NCBI GenBank assembly: GCA_949316235.1
Contig: OX438741.1
Location: forward strand, 25,673,324-25,737,323
Reading direction: 5' to 3'
Source of the DNA: Oegoconia quadripuncta
Lineage: Eukaryota; Arthropoda; Insecta; Lepidoptera; Autostichidae
Length of the DNA stretch: 64,000 nt
Shown here: positions 9,988 to 22,258 of the stretch, piece after piece
Layout: each line of letters starts with the position of its first letter
Numbering within the stretch: the stretch's first letter is position 1
Notes under the pieces: generated by a model
The model's input: the letters and a program-made list of their open reading frames with translations, nothing else
Told to the model about the DNA's origin: nothing
The model's database searches: none
Made by a program: the position numbers and the translations under genes

Positions 9988-12251
9988 CGCAAGTACCTAT
10001 AACATTAGTTGGATGGATTGAATGTTGGTTAAATTAAATATATCAAATTTGTAAAAGATGATCATGTATACTTACACTGTGCATATAATATGTACAGACT
10101 GGTTAGAGCTACTGTTCGTCTAAATGCCTAAACGTTCAACGGGCTTAAAATTAAAACTGAAAACCAATTGAGATACGAAAACTTATGAAGACAGAGCGGT
10201 CAGTGGTGATAACTGTTTACAAGACCACAATTCCTTTAATCTGTGACTTCCATGTAAATCTTAATTCATGTGTTCCGTTACAGTAATTTCAGTGTGAGGA
10301 CACGGTCATACATTTTTCTCTGGAAACGTATCACCTTGTCGTTGGGTAGCTGGTTACTTACAATTAAAAAGCGAAAAGAGCGCGGATTCCGCGGCCAATT
10401 TCGAGAAATATCGACGGGGTCGATGAACCGTGTCGACGCATCGTGTCCACGTCTTCTCGCTCGATTTTTTTACATTTTGTACTTATATTATCCAGACGAT
10501 TTCGGTTGAGATTGCGGTGATGTACTGGGCAAGTTTGTGATGATAAATTAGTATTTGGAATATTACTTTTCCACGTCATAAGAAGTTTAATATTCCCCAT
10601 GTACTTTCGTTATAGTAGTAGAATATAAAATTATGTAAATGAAAATTTTGAAGCTTTTAATCTTAAGTTCGTCATCTAATTAATTTTTTAGGTTCGGTCA
10701 TGTACCTGCATGCTCTTCAAATGATGTATCGTAGAATTTGTGAAGTACTTTTTGAACTAATCAATTAACGACTTTTTAATTTAGTAACTTCCAACTTACC
10801 AAGAAGGCTAACAGTAAACATGAAGAGATGCGCTTCCCAACTTGATTGGTTAAACAGTCGAATTAATTTTTTTGCATGCGTCTGAGAGAGTGCAGTGATC
10901 GATTCCCAGTACCCTTACTTAACTTACGAAACGATTTTAAATAACGTCCCAATTTCTGTTGAAAGAATTACTTACAATCAAATTGTATTTATCTTAGTTA
11001 ATTGGTAGAAGATGTAAGAGTATCGTAATAATAACCTTTAGCCATTCATACCTACTTAATTGTTAATTTTTTCATCTGTATAGGTATCTACTCACTTATC
11101 TTACACTTTAATTTACTTAACGCCGTATAATAATGTAGGTACCTATATGCACACTGCCGCCGCGTTTGGGTAGCATTGTGAGCCGAAGGTGAACAATAAA
11201 AATATCACCGGCGTTGAAATAAATAAAAAGAGCAGCCGGGACAGCTGCGGCGGGGGCAGGTGGAATAATTGCCAATTCTTTGTCTCAACCCAACCCATAC
11301 ACCAGACCAGCTACGAAAACCTACAACCACTTAAATGCCTCAATTCACCGATGTCTTATTTTTATATATTGAAATATAATGTATATATGTTGCACCTGCA
11401 AACAATTTTTAGATATCACTAATCGGTGTTTATGAAGCCTTCTTATCTTTGTTTTGTTTTTGATAATTCCTTTCAGGGGGTCTAAATGCGTAATTCAATT
11501 AAGTTTCGAGGTTATTGTAAGTTACTACCTCTCAATTCTACATCTGTACCTTGTGTGTAATAACAATGATAGATTTTGTTTTTATAGTTTTGTACCAAGA
11601 TTGGGAAAACGGAATATTTATGGAATCACCTCGGCGTCTGTCCGTATCTCAGAGACATTTATTAGCAATTATTTGGTATAGTTATAGAAAATGATGGCTG
11701 AAATACAGACGTGAACTTATAAAAGCGATCGTTCTATTTTGAGGTGCTTGTCGGACAAATTGTAAGGTCACCTTATGAAAGTTAATTAAAGGAGTTCAAA
11801 AGTACTATAATATTTATAGTTTGTGTAGCGTTGTTCTGGAATGAAAAAGATGTACTCATTGCTCGGATCTCGATACACACTTGACAGGTTTTTTTGACGG
11901 ATACTGAACTAGAGACGACTGTAAAACATAATCTCAACAGTACGTGAGGATGTAAATGACTCTATTCACCCAATACTTGAAAATCTCAAGACTTTAAGGT
12001 TCGGGGAACACCAACGCCCGGTGGTGAGTTCCATAACTTAGCAGTCCACATTATGAACGAAGTAATGAGAATGTTTAGTATATGTCGAGAACAAACGGCG
12101 CTAACGAAAATACAGAAAACGTGTAGTAAGAAAGGAAGTATTATATAACATTGCTGACGAATATACAGAAAGTGTTGTGAATTACACGGGCTGATAATGT
12201 ATAAGGTGATTTTTTTATATGTGAAAGGAAGATGAACGGGAGCCGGATCCA
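9988..12251. other. No recognisable feature
   Basis: About 2.2 kb of AT-rich sequence. Short frames near 10270-10600 lie on both strands across a CG-richer stretch (10370-10460) but show no domain. A lone B-box-like word, 'gatcgattcccag', at about 10897-10909 has no A box and is not called as a SINE. Confidence 0.4.
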
Positions 12252-12284
12252 TGCTTCACCTAGGATCTCCACCTGGGTGAAGCA
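12252..12284. other. 13-bp-stem hairpin
   Basis: TGCTTCACCTAGG (12252-12264) pairs with CCTGGGTGAAGCA (12272-12284), one mismatch, around a 7-base loop. Role unknown. Confidence 0.6.
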
Positions 12285-12439
12285 CGGGTTATGACCAGAT
12301 CCTCGTGCTCAACTACTAGTAAGTACAGTTGTGTGCAGTTGTCGCTAAGAAAAGAAGCGTAACACATAAATTAAAAGTCAGTGAACGTTGTGATTTTTGC
12401 AGTTGGATAGAAATAAGCGAGGATTTAGCTGGGCCGGAT

Positions 12440-12890
12440 AACATTTGAGAAGTTACACCAAATCTCCTCGACGCCAATTCCACGAAGTCCGAACACGAAT
12501 GAGTCAATCAGTGCGCGTTACCCATAATGATTTGGGGGCCGAAATATATATGCTGACGATACGGTTACTCCAAAGGCTTAAACTCGCGTACGTGAGAGTA
12601 CTCAGAGTTACTGTGAGAGACAGGATCCGGAATGAGGTGATACACCAGAGAACGGATGTCGTCGACGTAGCTCTGAAAGTTAGCAGGTTGAAGTGGATGA
12701 GCAGACCAAATCAGTCGTTGTAGCAAGCGCGTTCAGAAATGGAGACCGTGAATAGGTTAGCGGGGGATGCCCATCTATAGCGACGATCTACGTTGGGTTG
12801 CAGGAGGTGACTGGATGCGTGAAGCAGAAGATTGAGCTTCGTGGCGCGCCTATGTCCAGGACTATCGTGAGATGATGATAATAATCTAAT
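12440..12890 (+). pseudogene. LINE reverse-transcriptase C-terminal remnant
   Basis: Translating 12445-12723 gives a piece beginning its recognisable part with VRDRIRNEVIHQRTDVVDVA and continuing to SRLKW. This matches the region after the RT domain in a widespread LINE group, where the consensus is close to 'RDRIRNEEIRRRTGVTD...LKW.WAGH'. Further along, in another frame at about 12783-12875, DDLRWVAGGDWMREAED and SWRAYVQ recover the 'DD..KVAG..WM.EA.DR..W....EAYVQQW' end. Frame changes and stop codons separate the pieces, so this is a dead fragment. The 'gatgatgataataat' after it looks like the element's simple tail. Confidence 0.7.
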
Positions 12891-12895
12891 AGGCC

Positions 12896-12920
12896 GATGT
12901 CTTTGGGGCCTAAAGACATC
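12896..12920. other. 9-bp-stem hairpin
   Basis: GATGTCTTT (12896-12904) and AAAGACATC (12912-12920) form a perfect stem with loop GGGGCCT, directly after the LINE remnant. Possibly an element end; no function is claimed. Confidence 0.5.
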
Positions 12921-14414
12921 CTGTTCGATGCTTCACTGATCTTGAAAATTATAGAGTCAGTTATTTACGTGTTGTCAGTATAGTAAGTTACAATTGAGTT
13001 ATTTGTCTGTTTGAATAACTTTGTTTTATTCAAATATTTAAACGTATACACAAATCTGTATCGTTAATAAAGTGTGACATTTACCTGCACACTTCGACCT
13101 GACAAATCTGCTGGGATTACCCGCTACTTACAACTTTTTGTCGACATTTTACTGGTCATTGATTGTACTCTACATAGAAATCATCATTGTGCGAATAAAA
13201 CCAGTTATAAAAAATAGGAAACAGCACATTTTGCATAGAAATGGATTTGATAAGGAAATCAAAGTACAAGGTGACTTTGAACTTGTTCGTAAAACCAATA
13301 CCTACGTGTTTTATCGTCCACACAGGTAGTTACTTATATAATCGTTATGATTTCGCCAATTACACATAGGTATGCGAACACACGCACACAGACAGATGAC
13401 CTGCGATAACATAAAAAACAATGATAAAAATGTTGCCCATTGTTGCCCGAATCCTCTTGTTATTGGTTTTTGTAGCAGTGTTTTTGTTTATAGTAAGAAG
13501 GCAGAATGCTCAATCAAAATGTGAAATAGTGTCGTAGTTATCTAATTAAATATTTTACACGAAAAAATAGACAAGGATTTATATACCGATTCCATTATGA
13601 AGTGAAGGCATTTTTGAAGATAGATAATAAGAGACAGAGATTATTGTGAAGTGACCTAAATAAGGACAATATTGGCATCAATAAAGGTAATCACTGCAAA
13701 TACATTGCGACTGTCAGAGTGACAGAGTGAGTGAAATTCCGGAAGGCAGGAATGTGGGTGAGGTAACCCCATTCGGTCTCTGCACATGCGCCTTGCCCGC
13801 AGCGATTTCTGTTGCAACCCGGCCGAATCGAGAAGCGTGTCGCTGTAGCGGCGAGGCGTTTAGCACGTTTTTATCTGCAACTCGGCTGGATGTTAACCTC
13901 ATTGTGCGAGTACGTACGCAGCAACCCGGTCACTTAGCTAGTACGCATATTATCTCCATTTGCATAGTGCGGACAAGTAGCGGTGTCGACTTACGCGCCA
14001 CTGCCGCGTATAATGCTCTTGCGTTCAAACTGCATAAAAGTACAATCATAGTTTCACTTTAACTAGAACGGAGGTTTGTAAGTTGAGTAGAGCACCCAGA
14101 TATACCATGATATTCGATCAAAATTTGAAACTTGCCTCGACTCGAAAAGAAGAAGAAGAAAATACAGAGAGAACTCTACCGAAAAATATTATTGTTTGAA
14201 ATGAATGATTCGAGTTATGACAATTAAATTTCAAAACGAACTTAACTTCCTATCTGAAATTCCGACATTTATGAATCCTTAAGTGAATTCAGCAACTTCA
14301 GTGAATTAACAACCTTATGTAGGTGTAGTAAACATACACACATTGGCAACATATAAAAGTCCACAGACAATCATCTCCCTTGGATCGATTTGAGGGATTA
14401 TATCTGAAAATAAA
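12921..14414. other. No confirmed gene; frame-rich patch at 13727-14062
   Basis: The interval 13727-14062 is open on both strands (111 and 62 codons) with somewhat raised CG content. The longer frame lacks an ATG at its listed start and has no recognisable domain, so it is more likely base-composition chance or a non-coding first exon than a protein gene. Confidence 0.35.
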
Positions 14415-14443
14415 CATCATCAGTCACTGTCCACTGCTGAACC
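14415..14443 (-). repeat. Retroelement 3' tail fragment
   Basis: On the - strand this reads 'ggttcagcagtggacag' followed by ATGATG, the same kind of end as at 3094-3150. Only about 30 bases remain. Confidence 0.5.
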
Positions 14444-14445
14444 TT

Positions 14446-14999
14446 TGTTCAGCATGTGGGGAGGCCTATACGTCCACCACATATCCTCGCTGCATTCAGG
14501 CCGCTGATTAGACGAATAAACATATTGTAGAGAGTTGTTCTGGGGAAGTAGCTGACAGAAATAGATGGCGCAAGTATTTGAAAAAGTCTTAACGTCTGAG
14601 AGGTTACGTATACGGCCCTCATAATAAGGAAACAAGAAAGAAGGTTTCAGCCCGGACGGAATTAATTGCCGTAGACGTCACTATTTAAAAAACCGTGAAT
14701 AAGAGTTGATTATGTAAATCTTAAAAGTAGGCAATAATTCAGAAGAAGGGTATTCAAGGTGAAAGTTTAAAGTGCGCTCCGCCAATTATTCTGTCAGTAT
14801 AAGACTAAGAAACTATAAACCGATATTGATACTACGTTACCTAATGAATTAAATTACACCAATAACTTTTTAGTAAAGAAAATAGATACTAACTGAAAAT
14901 TATAAATATTTTCCAGATTCCGTAAGTTTTGTTAACAGTGACATGCATCAAAGATTAGTCCACTGAACTCAATTACCACCAGAACCGAAGTTCTCCTAG
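14446..14999. other. No recognisable feature
   Basis: The 71-codon frame on the - strand (14420-14635) overlaps the retroelement tail and is discounted. Nothing else was identified. Confidence 0.4.
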
Positions 15000-15430
15000 T
15001 TTAGGCAGGTGTATTACCAATTGGCCTGGAGATCGAAGCGGTATCGCGTGGAACGACTACAATAGGTAACACGTTTGAAGAACCAATTAATGGCCCAATG
15101 ACAAGACCCATGGGACTCTACAAAGAAGCAGACACTGTATAGAGGTTAGCAAAGAGGTGGTTAGAAATTGAACATTGCACTTTTCAGATTCTAATGGGTC
15201 ATAGAAATTTCAAAATCGAACTATATGCTCTGCAGTATTTATTGACCGATTCGTCAAATTGTAATTGTAGAGACGGCCAACAATCAACACGTCATATTTT
15301 GTGGGAGTATGAAAATTGGAGGAAGGATCGTGGAGTCATGGTTTACGATCTACATGCAGTTCTACAGCGACTTGCCCTTAGATTATGTAACTTTATCGGT
15401 ATCGTCAATGATTACGTTGACCAATGAGAA
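15000..15430 (+). pseudogene. Non-LTR retrotransposon C-terminal remnant (zinc-knuckle region)
   Basis: The frame at 15194-15427 encodes MGHRNFKIELYALQYLL, then CNCRDGQQSTRHILWEYENW. This resembles the segment after the RNase H domain in non-LTR elements of the I/R1/Jockey kind, where 'GHG.F..YL.R......C.C G..ET..H.LF.C..Y...R' is usual. One cysteine of the knuckle is replaced (tyrosine in WEYEN), a sign of decay. Upstream to about 15000 the sequence looks like more of the element in broken frames. No intact RT or RNase H core was found nearby. Confidence 0.5.
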
Positions 15431-15439
15431 AGCGTCAAA

Positions 15440-16134
15440 TTGCCGAGCGAGCGATGAGCAAACCAATCACATATTAAAACGTATCCGATGACAATAACGA
15501 TGAGATTATTTACATAATCTTGTAGGTACATAAATTGTATTACTACAATCCCTGGTTATTTAACGGTTTACTCCAAAAAAGTACCAATATAAAATATCAC
15601 ACCGAAATAAGGAACGTACTTCGCGCGACATTGAACAACACACGCAATCACAACAATAATGGTTATGAATGAATATCGTTCACAACGCGCATACCCGGAT
15701 AATGATGTTATTTGCCTTGCCTTCCGTCATCGCGTATCACTGCTGTAAACACCTGCTACATTTTCAACAACACTTGATCTGTCTATGGTACCGCGACCAT
15801 ATCATACACTATACAAGTTTAGAACCCCATAGTCTTCAAAGTATTCAATCAGTGCATCTCATCAGTAATGTATACAAAACCGAAAGGTGAATACTGACGG
15901 TGCGATTAGGCCAAAGTTGTTCTGCGAGCTACAATGCATTGGTATTTATATTCTGCATATTCTGGTAAAAATTGTATTGAAATGCTCATATTTTATCAGA
16001 GGGATAAGATCAGGAATTAGGCTATTTATCAAAGAACCAGAGTTGCTGATAGAGCTCAGAGAATTGATAAGCTGAAGGCCACAGTCACAGAATCGATGGT
16101 CATTTGGAAACACAACTTTTAGGCTCGTATACGC
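15440..16134. other. No recognisable feature
   Basis: Short overlapping frames on both strands (15669-15890, 15887-16075, 15946-16188) with no domain. The last is partly the poly(T) of the adjoining SINE. Confidence 0.4.
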
Positions 16135-16476
16135 TTTTTTTTTTTTTTTTTTTTTATGCATAACGGGTTGGTACTTGACCTCAATCACACCTGATGTTAA
16201 GTGAAGATGAGGTCGAAGATGGAAGCGTACTGACCCGGAAACCCCAACACATTTGGGGGACTGGCTATCTTATCTCTGACAACCGGAACACGACAATGCT
16301 ATTAACATTGCTGCTTGGCGGCAGATTTAGATAAGATGGTGGTAGCTAGCCAGGCGGACATTTAAAATGCCCTACCACCAACTAAACCGAGTACTTAAAT
16401 ATGTACCCCGCTGGGGATCGAACCCGCGACCTCCGAATCGTAAACCCAATGTTGTTTACATTGAGCCACGGAGGCG
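16135..16476 (-). mobile_element. Full-length tRNA-derived SINE (family A)
   Basis: Read on the - strand the element starts 'cgcctccgtggctcaatg' (A-box region, 16459-16476), has the B box GGTTCGATCCCC (about 16413-16424) and a body containing 'ggtggtagggcatttt', 'ctagctaccaccatcttat' and 'gtgttccggttgtcag'. It ends in 'cctcatcttcacttaacatc' and 'caggtgtgattgaggtcaag', then a run of about 21 A (16135-16155 as T). This is the most complete copy in the window and defines the family. Other copies are at 9032, 21178, 21886/25321, 37966 and 38701. Its architecture is that of lepidopteran tRNA SINEs; I do not assign a published name. Confidence 0.85.
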
Positions 16477-19270
16477 CTATCTCGAGGTCCGTGCAGGTCT
16501 ACTCAGCTTAAATCAGTTCTTAAGTATTTGCCTCAGCGGCGAATGAATGATAGGAGTTCCGTTTATTACGGGTAATACGTGAAACTCGCCGCACCTTTCA
16601 AGTGAGTATTCCTTGAGTATACACGTGCTTTCAGGTCTCAAGTTAGATTTATTAATCAACACGTTTACTTGAGACCAATTACAAGACTGTTCTCAATCTT
16701 GAGAATGGTTTATTAATACGGGCCATTTAGCATGTCCACCTGCTAGATAGTGCGTCAATCTGTAAAGCGGCAGGCTGTAACTGGAAACAGATCCGAAGAT
16801 CGAATGCAGTGGTACAGGCTGGTGATGATGAAACGCCATAGCGCCAGCATCATCCACACCGCATACAATATGACTCATAGTCGTTACTCCTGTTTGAGCA
16901 GGAAATGTATGACTTTGGTCTTCCCTACGCGTACATTCTAATACATATAATCTGAATAATAAATTGATACCTACCTTAATTTTGCTTTAATACAAGACAT
17001 TTACACTTAAGACTAATCGGATAAATCGGAACAAATACCGAGTATATTGGCCATGTTCGACCAAATTCGACGAAAAGCACCGACCATGTGGTCTTGCATT
17101 TGATAAATTTATAATTTGTCTTGTAATTAGGCTCAATCGTAGTATATCTAGAGTACTTGTACGTACAGAACATGACGTGGTAATTACGTAAATCTTGGTT
17201 TAGTCAGTTTATGGATGTGTTACTGCGTTGTCAACATCATAGGTAGTTCTGTCTCAAACAGTGAAAACTTCGGATGACATAAATATCTTTAAAAAAATCT
17301 GTCACCTTGAGACATCCGTAGTAGATTTTGCTTGTCAAGGTTTTTGCTAAATATTTTTTGTACATTATATACTTATCTCATGTTAAACATTACAGTAAAT
17401 GTTATAAAAAAAAGTTGGCAATTACTTTTTGATCCCCAATCTAAAAACTTTGAAAAACTTAGACTTTGAAAAAAGATCTTCTGTACAGGAGTTTGACGCA
17501 GTTTATAGGTGTGACGACTGCATTCAATTTGATATACCTACTCTTATATTTTATACAACAATGTAAATTACCTACACAATATTTTAAAGTCAAGGTGTTA
17601 ACATTTTAAATTAATTTACTAGATTTTCGTTAGAATAGCTTCTCTTCTCCATCAGAGCACCAACTTCTGTCTGTAACTTTGTAACTAGGTTAATTATCAA
17701 TTATTCTTAATCGTTTCAGGGTTAAGCTGTCACAAATAGCAGATCATTGGACGCATTAAATGTCTATGTTTGCGTTTCAATAAGTGCACTGAAACGTCGA
17801 TACGAGCACACATTTGACTGTCTACTTTACTCTCATGTGATTGGCTATGATGTCTGTGTGTGTGTGTAGGTCGATCCTCGATTGTTATTGCCGAGTATAT
17901 GTAAACACAGCGGATCGTATGCAGCGAGTGTCTACGTTATGCATTTGCTACATAGCTATACATGTATGCAACAATCAACTTAATGTGCCAATTAAATTTA
18001 CTTTGTGATTAATTAGGTACTTTAGAAGTCTGAAGTTTATGGTTAATTATCGTTGTCTCACAATGTCATCATTGTTACTGACCACACAAAAAATGAAGGT
18101 CAGGTATTTAGGAATTGTATTTAAAAAAATCTTAAACCTTCCAATAATAATTGGGTTTGCACTGGTGTCTGCACCACGACCGTAACACTTCCAGTATAAG
18201 CAGGTCTCGGTGGCTTCATATTTCCAGTAGCCTCGCGCGGCCAGCTATACTGGTATTGTTATTGTTGCCGTACTGTCGACTTAACTAGGTCTAAATAAAT
18301 CTTACGTGGGTGATAACATATTCCCATACAAAAGTACAAAAGTGGATGGAGGGAAATTGGGTTATTTGAGTCCACTGTCTGATAAGAATCCCACGAAAAA
18401 CATAAATTTGAACACGGACACTAGTTCGGTATAACCTATTCGCACTTTTTCTGTATTGTCGGTTTGACTGATACCGAAATTAAATCTAAATGGGTGTCAA
18501 ATTCTACTGAAGTTCTTTAAATTTCCTATATAATTAAATTAATTAAAAATGAATGACATAACCATCTTACTCACCATACCAAAACTTTATCTTTAAATTG
18601 AAGATAGATCATCCAACGAGACGTCTTCATTCAACAATCATGATTATTGTATGGACGGTTTATATTTTGCGTTGTCATTTCATTACGCAAAATTTAAGCG
18701 TATACCTACGGCTATAAACTCCGGCGACTACATTACAAGGATATGATTATCACAATCATTTAGGATCAATTTACTGCAGGAAATAAAATAAAACAAGAGC
18801 AAACAAAAGGTACCGACGTTTCGTTATTAGCTTTAACAACCTCTTTACTTCGTTAAAATGTGGATGTGGTCATATGAGGTCACTTTTGTTGTTCGGAAAC
18901 TTTGCCCAAACCGCTTGAGACATGACACACTATATTGAAATGTTCGGGGGACATCAAAGTTTGACATTAATAATTATGTTAAATCAAAATTAAGGATATT
19001 GATGGACTATAAAGCGTTTATCGTTTTTTAACCCCCTTGAGAATTGTTTTAAAATCGGACGGGATGCTAATAAATAATTCAGCGGAGGTAAGCTTCTAAG
19101 TGGAAGTCTGTAAGATCTTCCGGAAACCTTATACCTGCCAAATAAGGACCTTAGAAGAGATAAGGCGGCAGGCCTATTGTGATATTACCTTCAACAAAAG
19201 ACCCAGAATCTAAATAAACGAAACTTATGAGGACATTGTAGGAACATGATTTTTCAACGTATTATTTACT
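16477..19270. other. Mostly featureless; short (TG)n and a repeat M copy
   Basis: A (TG)n tract of about 13 bases lies at 17855-17867, and the inverted repeat M copy at 18172-18245 is listed separately. Frames at 16693-17173 overlap on both strands without domains. Confidence 0.4.
18172..18245 (-). repeat. Dispersed repeat M copy, inverted
   Basis: On the - strand the core reads 'ggaagtgttacggtcgtggt', identical over that word to the + strand copy near 4979-4998. The preceding bases ('gagacctgcttatactgg') are also alike. Confidence 0.55.
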
Positions 19271-19277
19271 GGAATGG

Positions 19278-19671
19278 TCAGATAAGCCAATTATAGAGTA
19301 CTCTCCCAAAGTTTCCTGTTTCATTTGAATTCAACGTTTTGGTTAGGGACTTTGGAACTCTATTTGTAACGAGGTGTACAACCTCTTCTAAATTCTGTCT
19401 TCTTTTCGGTAATCTCTTTGGCGTTTTCTTTTTTGGAACATTATTCAAAACTCTGAATTCTAAATTATTTTCAAAAACTAGGCAGTCTTGACGCAACTTT
19501 CGAACTGGAACTATTCTTTTCATTATTTCTTTTATTACTTTTCTTTAAATTATTACATAATTTACAAGTATTTCGAATGCCTATACCTTCTTCCTGACCT
19601 TCACCTTCTTCACCGTTCATCAGTGGCTGTATTCCTGGTAGGGGCCTGAAACCGACGACCCTGAACCTCAT
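19278..19671 (-). other. Coding-like stretch, unrecognised (possible broken exon)
   Basis: Two overlapping frames on the - strand, one from an ATG at about 19671 (66 codons) and one running to 19278 (81 codons), overlap by about 50 bases. Both have non-random composition: acidic and glycine-rich first (NGEEGEGQEEGIG), then CKLC, then a lysine/arginine-rich stretch (PKKKTPKRLPKRRQNLEEVV). A single frame change would link them. This could be a decayed retroelement gag-like piece or an exon of an unknown gene, or simply biased sequence. I do not recognise a family. Confidence 0.2.
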
Positions 19672-20000
19672 TCTTCTCTCTACGGCGCCTATTTCCTACG
19701 TCTTACCTACAGCAGCTGAGCGCCCGCCGTACCGCGCGACATATTGATACGTTATTTAAATTGTAATAATCCATACAATAGGGCTATCAGGGATAAACTA
19801 ATATAAAAGTAACAATCAACTAATTTTACCTTAAGTATCATGCATCATTTTACCCTGAGCACTTTATATGATGACTGGTCAGATGACGACAGAGCTTCGC
19901 TATATGATATATAAACTAATGGTCTTTGGTCTTCAATTTGGCCTGGTATCATCCACTCCGGTGCCCCGTAAAGAAATATTTTTATTTAACATGCTCTGTA

Positions 20001-20577
20001 ACTTTAAATAACACATTGTCAACACTTTTAGTCACCACGATATGTAGAGAACTCATTAAACTTGCCAAAATTTAATATATTTTTTATTATTTGCGTTTCA
20101 CTGTAGGTAGTGTAATTAATTCTAATTTAGAGAAGCGTCAAGGTTATGGGATGACTTTCCTGATCAGTGTTTCGTTACATGACATCTCAATTTTATTGTT
20201 TAATGTAACCGCGTATTTATTTTTTCCTCTCAATAATTGAACATTTCCTCCGTTCCCATCTCGACTGGTTTTAACTGCCTCAGTTCCTCATCTATGGGGG
20301 AAGATGGTGATCGGGGACTATTGCAATGGGTCGAGTTGGGAACAGAGAGAGTTGGCATTAACCGCATATGCAAGTCAATTACCTAGTTTATATATAAATA
20401 TATACTACATTATATCCACCCAATGTGCATCAATTTGTCCTATTAGGAGTTCACTATTTTCGTATTGTATCTATATTAAGGTTCTGCTAGTGCCTTTTTT
20501 CATTACATTTGATTAATTGAATTAATCATGCAAAAATTGCACAGTTTTGACATAATATCATCGATTTGCGTCACGTG
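20001..20577 (+). repeat. Tandem duplication, unit 1
   Basis: This 577-bp block starts 'actttaaataacacattgtc' and ends 'gatttgcgtcacgtg'. It is repeated head to tail at 20581-21153 with a 3-base junction ('cga'). I see only two substitutions (near 20280 and 20470) and one 4-base length difference near 20492. The 70-codon frame at 20304-20516 is conserved only because the DNA is duplicated. Confidence 0.9.
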
Positions 20578-20580
20578 CGA

Positions 20581-21153
20581 ACTTTAAATAACACATTGTC
20601 AACACTTTTAGTCACCACGATATGTAGAGAACTCATTAAACTTGCCAAAATTTAATATATTTTTTATTATTTGCGTTTCACTGTAGGTAGTGTAATTAAT
20701 TCTAATTTAGAGAAGCGTCAAGGTTATGGGATGACTTTCCTGATCAGTGTTTCGTTACATGACATCTCAATTTTATTGTTTAATGTAACCGCGTATTTAT
20801 TTTTTCCTCTCAATAATTGAACATTTCCTCCGTTCCCATCTCGACTGGTTTTAACTGCCGCAGTTCCTCATCTATGGGGGAAGATGGTGATCGGGGACTA
20901 TTGCAATGGGTCGAGTTGGGAACAGAGAGAGTTGGCATTAACCGCATATGCAAGTCAATTACCTAGTTTATATATAAATATATACTACATTATATCCACC
21001 CAATGTGCATCAATTTGTCCTATTAGGAGTTCACTATTTTCGTATTGTACCTATATTAAGGTTCTGCTAGTGCTTTTTTGACATTTGATTAATTGAATTA
21101 ATCATGCAAAAATTGCACAGTTTTGACATAATATCATCGATTTGCGTCACGTG
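20581..21153 (+). repeat. Tandem duplication, unit 2
   Basis: Second, near-identical 573-bp copy of the preceding block. It ends 25 bases before the poly(T) end of a SINE (21178). Its frame at 20884-21081 diverges from that of unit 1 only at the length difference. It may be a recent duplication or an assembly artefact from two alleles. Confidence 0.9.
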
Positions 21154-21177
21154 ATTCTACCAAGTGGTTCCTATAAC

Positions 21178-21390
21178 TTTTTTTTTATGCACAACGGGTT
21201 AGCACTTGACCTCAATCACACCTGATGTTAAGTGAAGATGAGGCCGAAGGTGGAAGCGTACTGACCCGGAAACCCCATCTTATTTGGGGAACTGGTTATC
21301 TTATCTCTGACAACCGGAACACAATAATGGTATTAATATTGCTGTTTGGCGGCAGATTTAGATAAGATGGTGGTAGCTAGCCAGGCTGAC
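21178..21390 (-). mobile_element. tRNA SINE (family A), 5'-truncated
   Basis: Contains the SINE 3' half from the poly(A) (as T, 21178-21186) through 'cctcaatcacacctgatgtt' to 'ggtagctagccaggc'. It then breaks off before the tRNA-like head, so pol III boxes are missing, as expected for an incomplete reverse transcript. Confidence 0.85.
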
Positions 21391-21885
21391 GGTTCACATG
21401 CAAAACCACTGAATAGTACGGTTTAAGTCGATATTAAATGTGTTTGTTAGCAATTTTATTTATGTAACCATGTTATTTAAGTGATTTTTCAACACTTAAC
21501 ATATACATAATAATATCATCCACAACGCAGTCGATACTGTGAGTGTCTTACCTGAGCATGCCAGCCATGTGGAACTGCCTTATCTATTATTATCTTAAGA
21601 GGTTATCTAAATAATTTGGTAAAATGTCAAACTAAAGACTTTTCCTATAGGTACCTACAACATTTACGTTCGGCCTTACTGCTCCTATCACAGGGCTGAT
21701 ACATTCAAGTATCAACTCCTGACTATTCAAGGAAGAACCGTGCTGGTTGTCGACGATCCCAAATGCACAGGTTTAGAAGAACTTTCCCCAATGAACCACA
21801 TCACCCCGGTTCAAGTTAATTATTGTACTAACACGCCAATACAGAAAAGCTACTGTCATTCTACTTGATCCATTGGTATTCAACT
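21391..21885. other. No recognisable feature
   Basis: Spacer between two SINE copies. No frame above 60 codons and no repeat recognised. Confidence 0.4.
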
Positions 21886-22019
21886 TATTTTTTTTATGCT
21901 CGAGGGGTTCGTACTTGACCTCAATCACACCTGATGTTAAGTGAAGATGAGGTCGAAGGTGGAAGCGTACTGACCCGGAAACCCCAACACATTTGGGGGA
22001 CTGGCTATCTTATCTCTGA
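21886..22019 (-). mobile_element. tRNA SINE (family A), 3' half, split by LINE
   Basis: The SINE 3' end, from its A tail (as T, about 21888-21895) to 'ctatcttatctctga'. It continues at 25321 after a 3.3-kb interruption. The junction word CTCTGA (22014-22019) is repeated at 25321-25326, as expected for a target-site duplication. Confidence 0.9.
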
Positions 22020-22258
22020 AATGAAATGAAATGAAATGAAATAATTTATTTGCTTGATTTTGGGTACAAGATAGGATGACACATAACAGAAGTCCCATTC
22101 AAAATCTACTTAAAATCTAGCGTGCAAATATTTAATAGCATTAGTTAGGTTATTACTTAAATATAATATAATAATGTTTGTTGTCACAATATAAAACTAA
22201 TTAATTGTCAATTATGTGTTGATGTCAGAAAAGCGATATTGTCCGTTATATAAGTATT

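Noticed and set aside
10890..10912. SINE B box ('gatcgattcccag')
   Set aside because: No A box at the right distance and no SINE body.
13727..14062. 111-codon frame
   Set aside because: Open on both strands, no ATG at its listed start, no recognisable domain and no splice partner.
16413..16476. A tRNA gene on the - strand
   Set aside because: A and B boxes are present, but there is no cloverleaf acceptor stem and the unit continues into a SINE body with a poly(A) end, repeated elsewhere.
20304..21081. A pair of matching frames suggesting a duplicated small gene
   Set aside because: The whole 577-bp DNA block is duplicated, and the frames have no domain and differ where an indel falls.
22020..22042. 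Pentanucleotide microsatellite (aatga)n as an independent repeat
   Set aside because: It lies exactly at the LINE 3' boundary beside the target duplication, so it is the element's tail.
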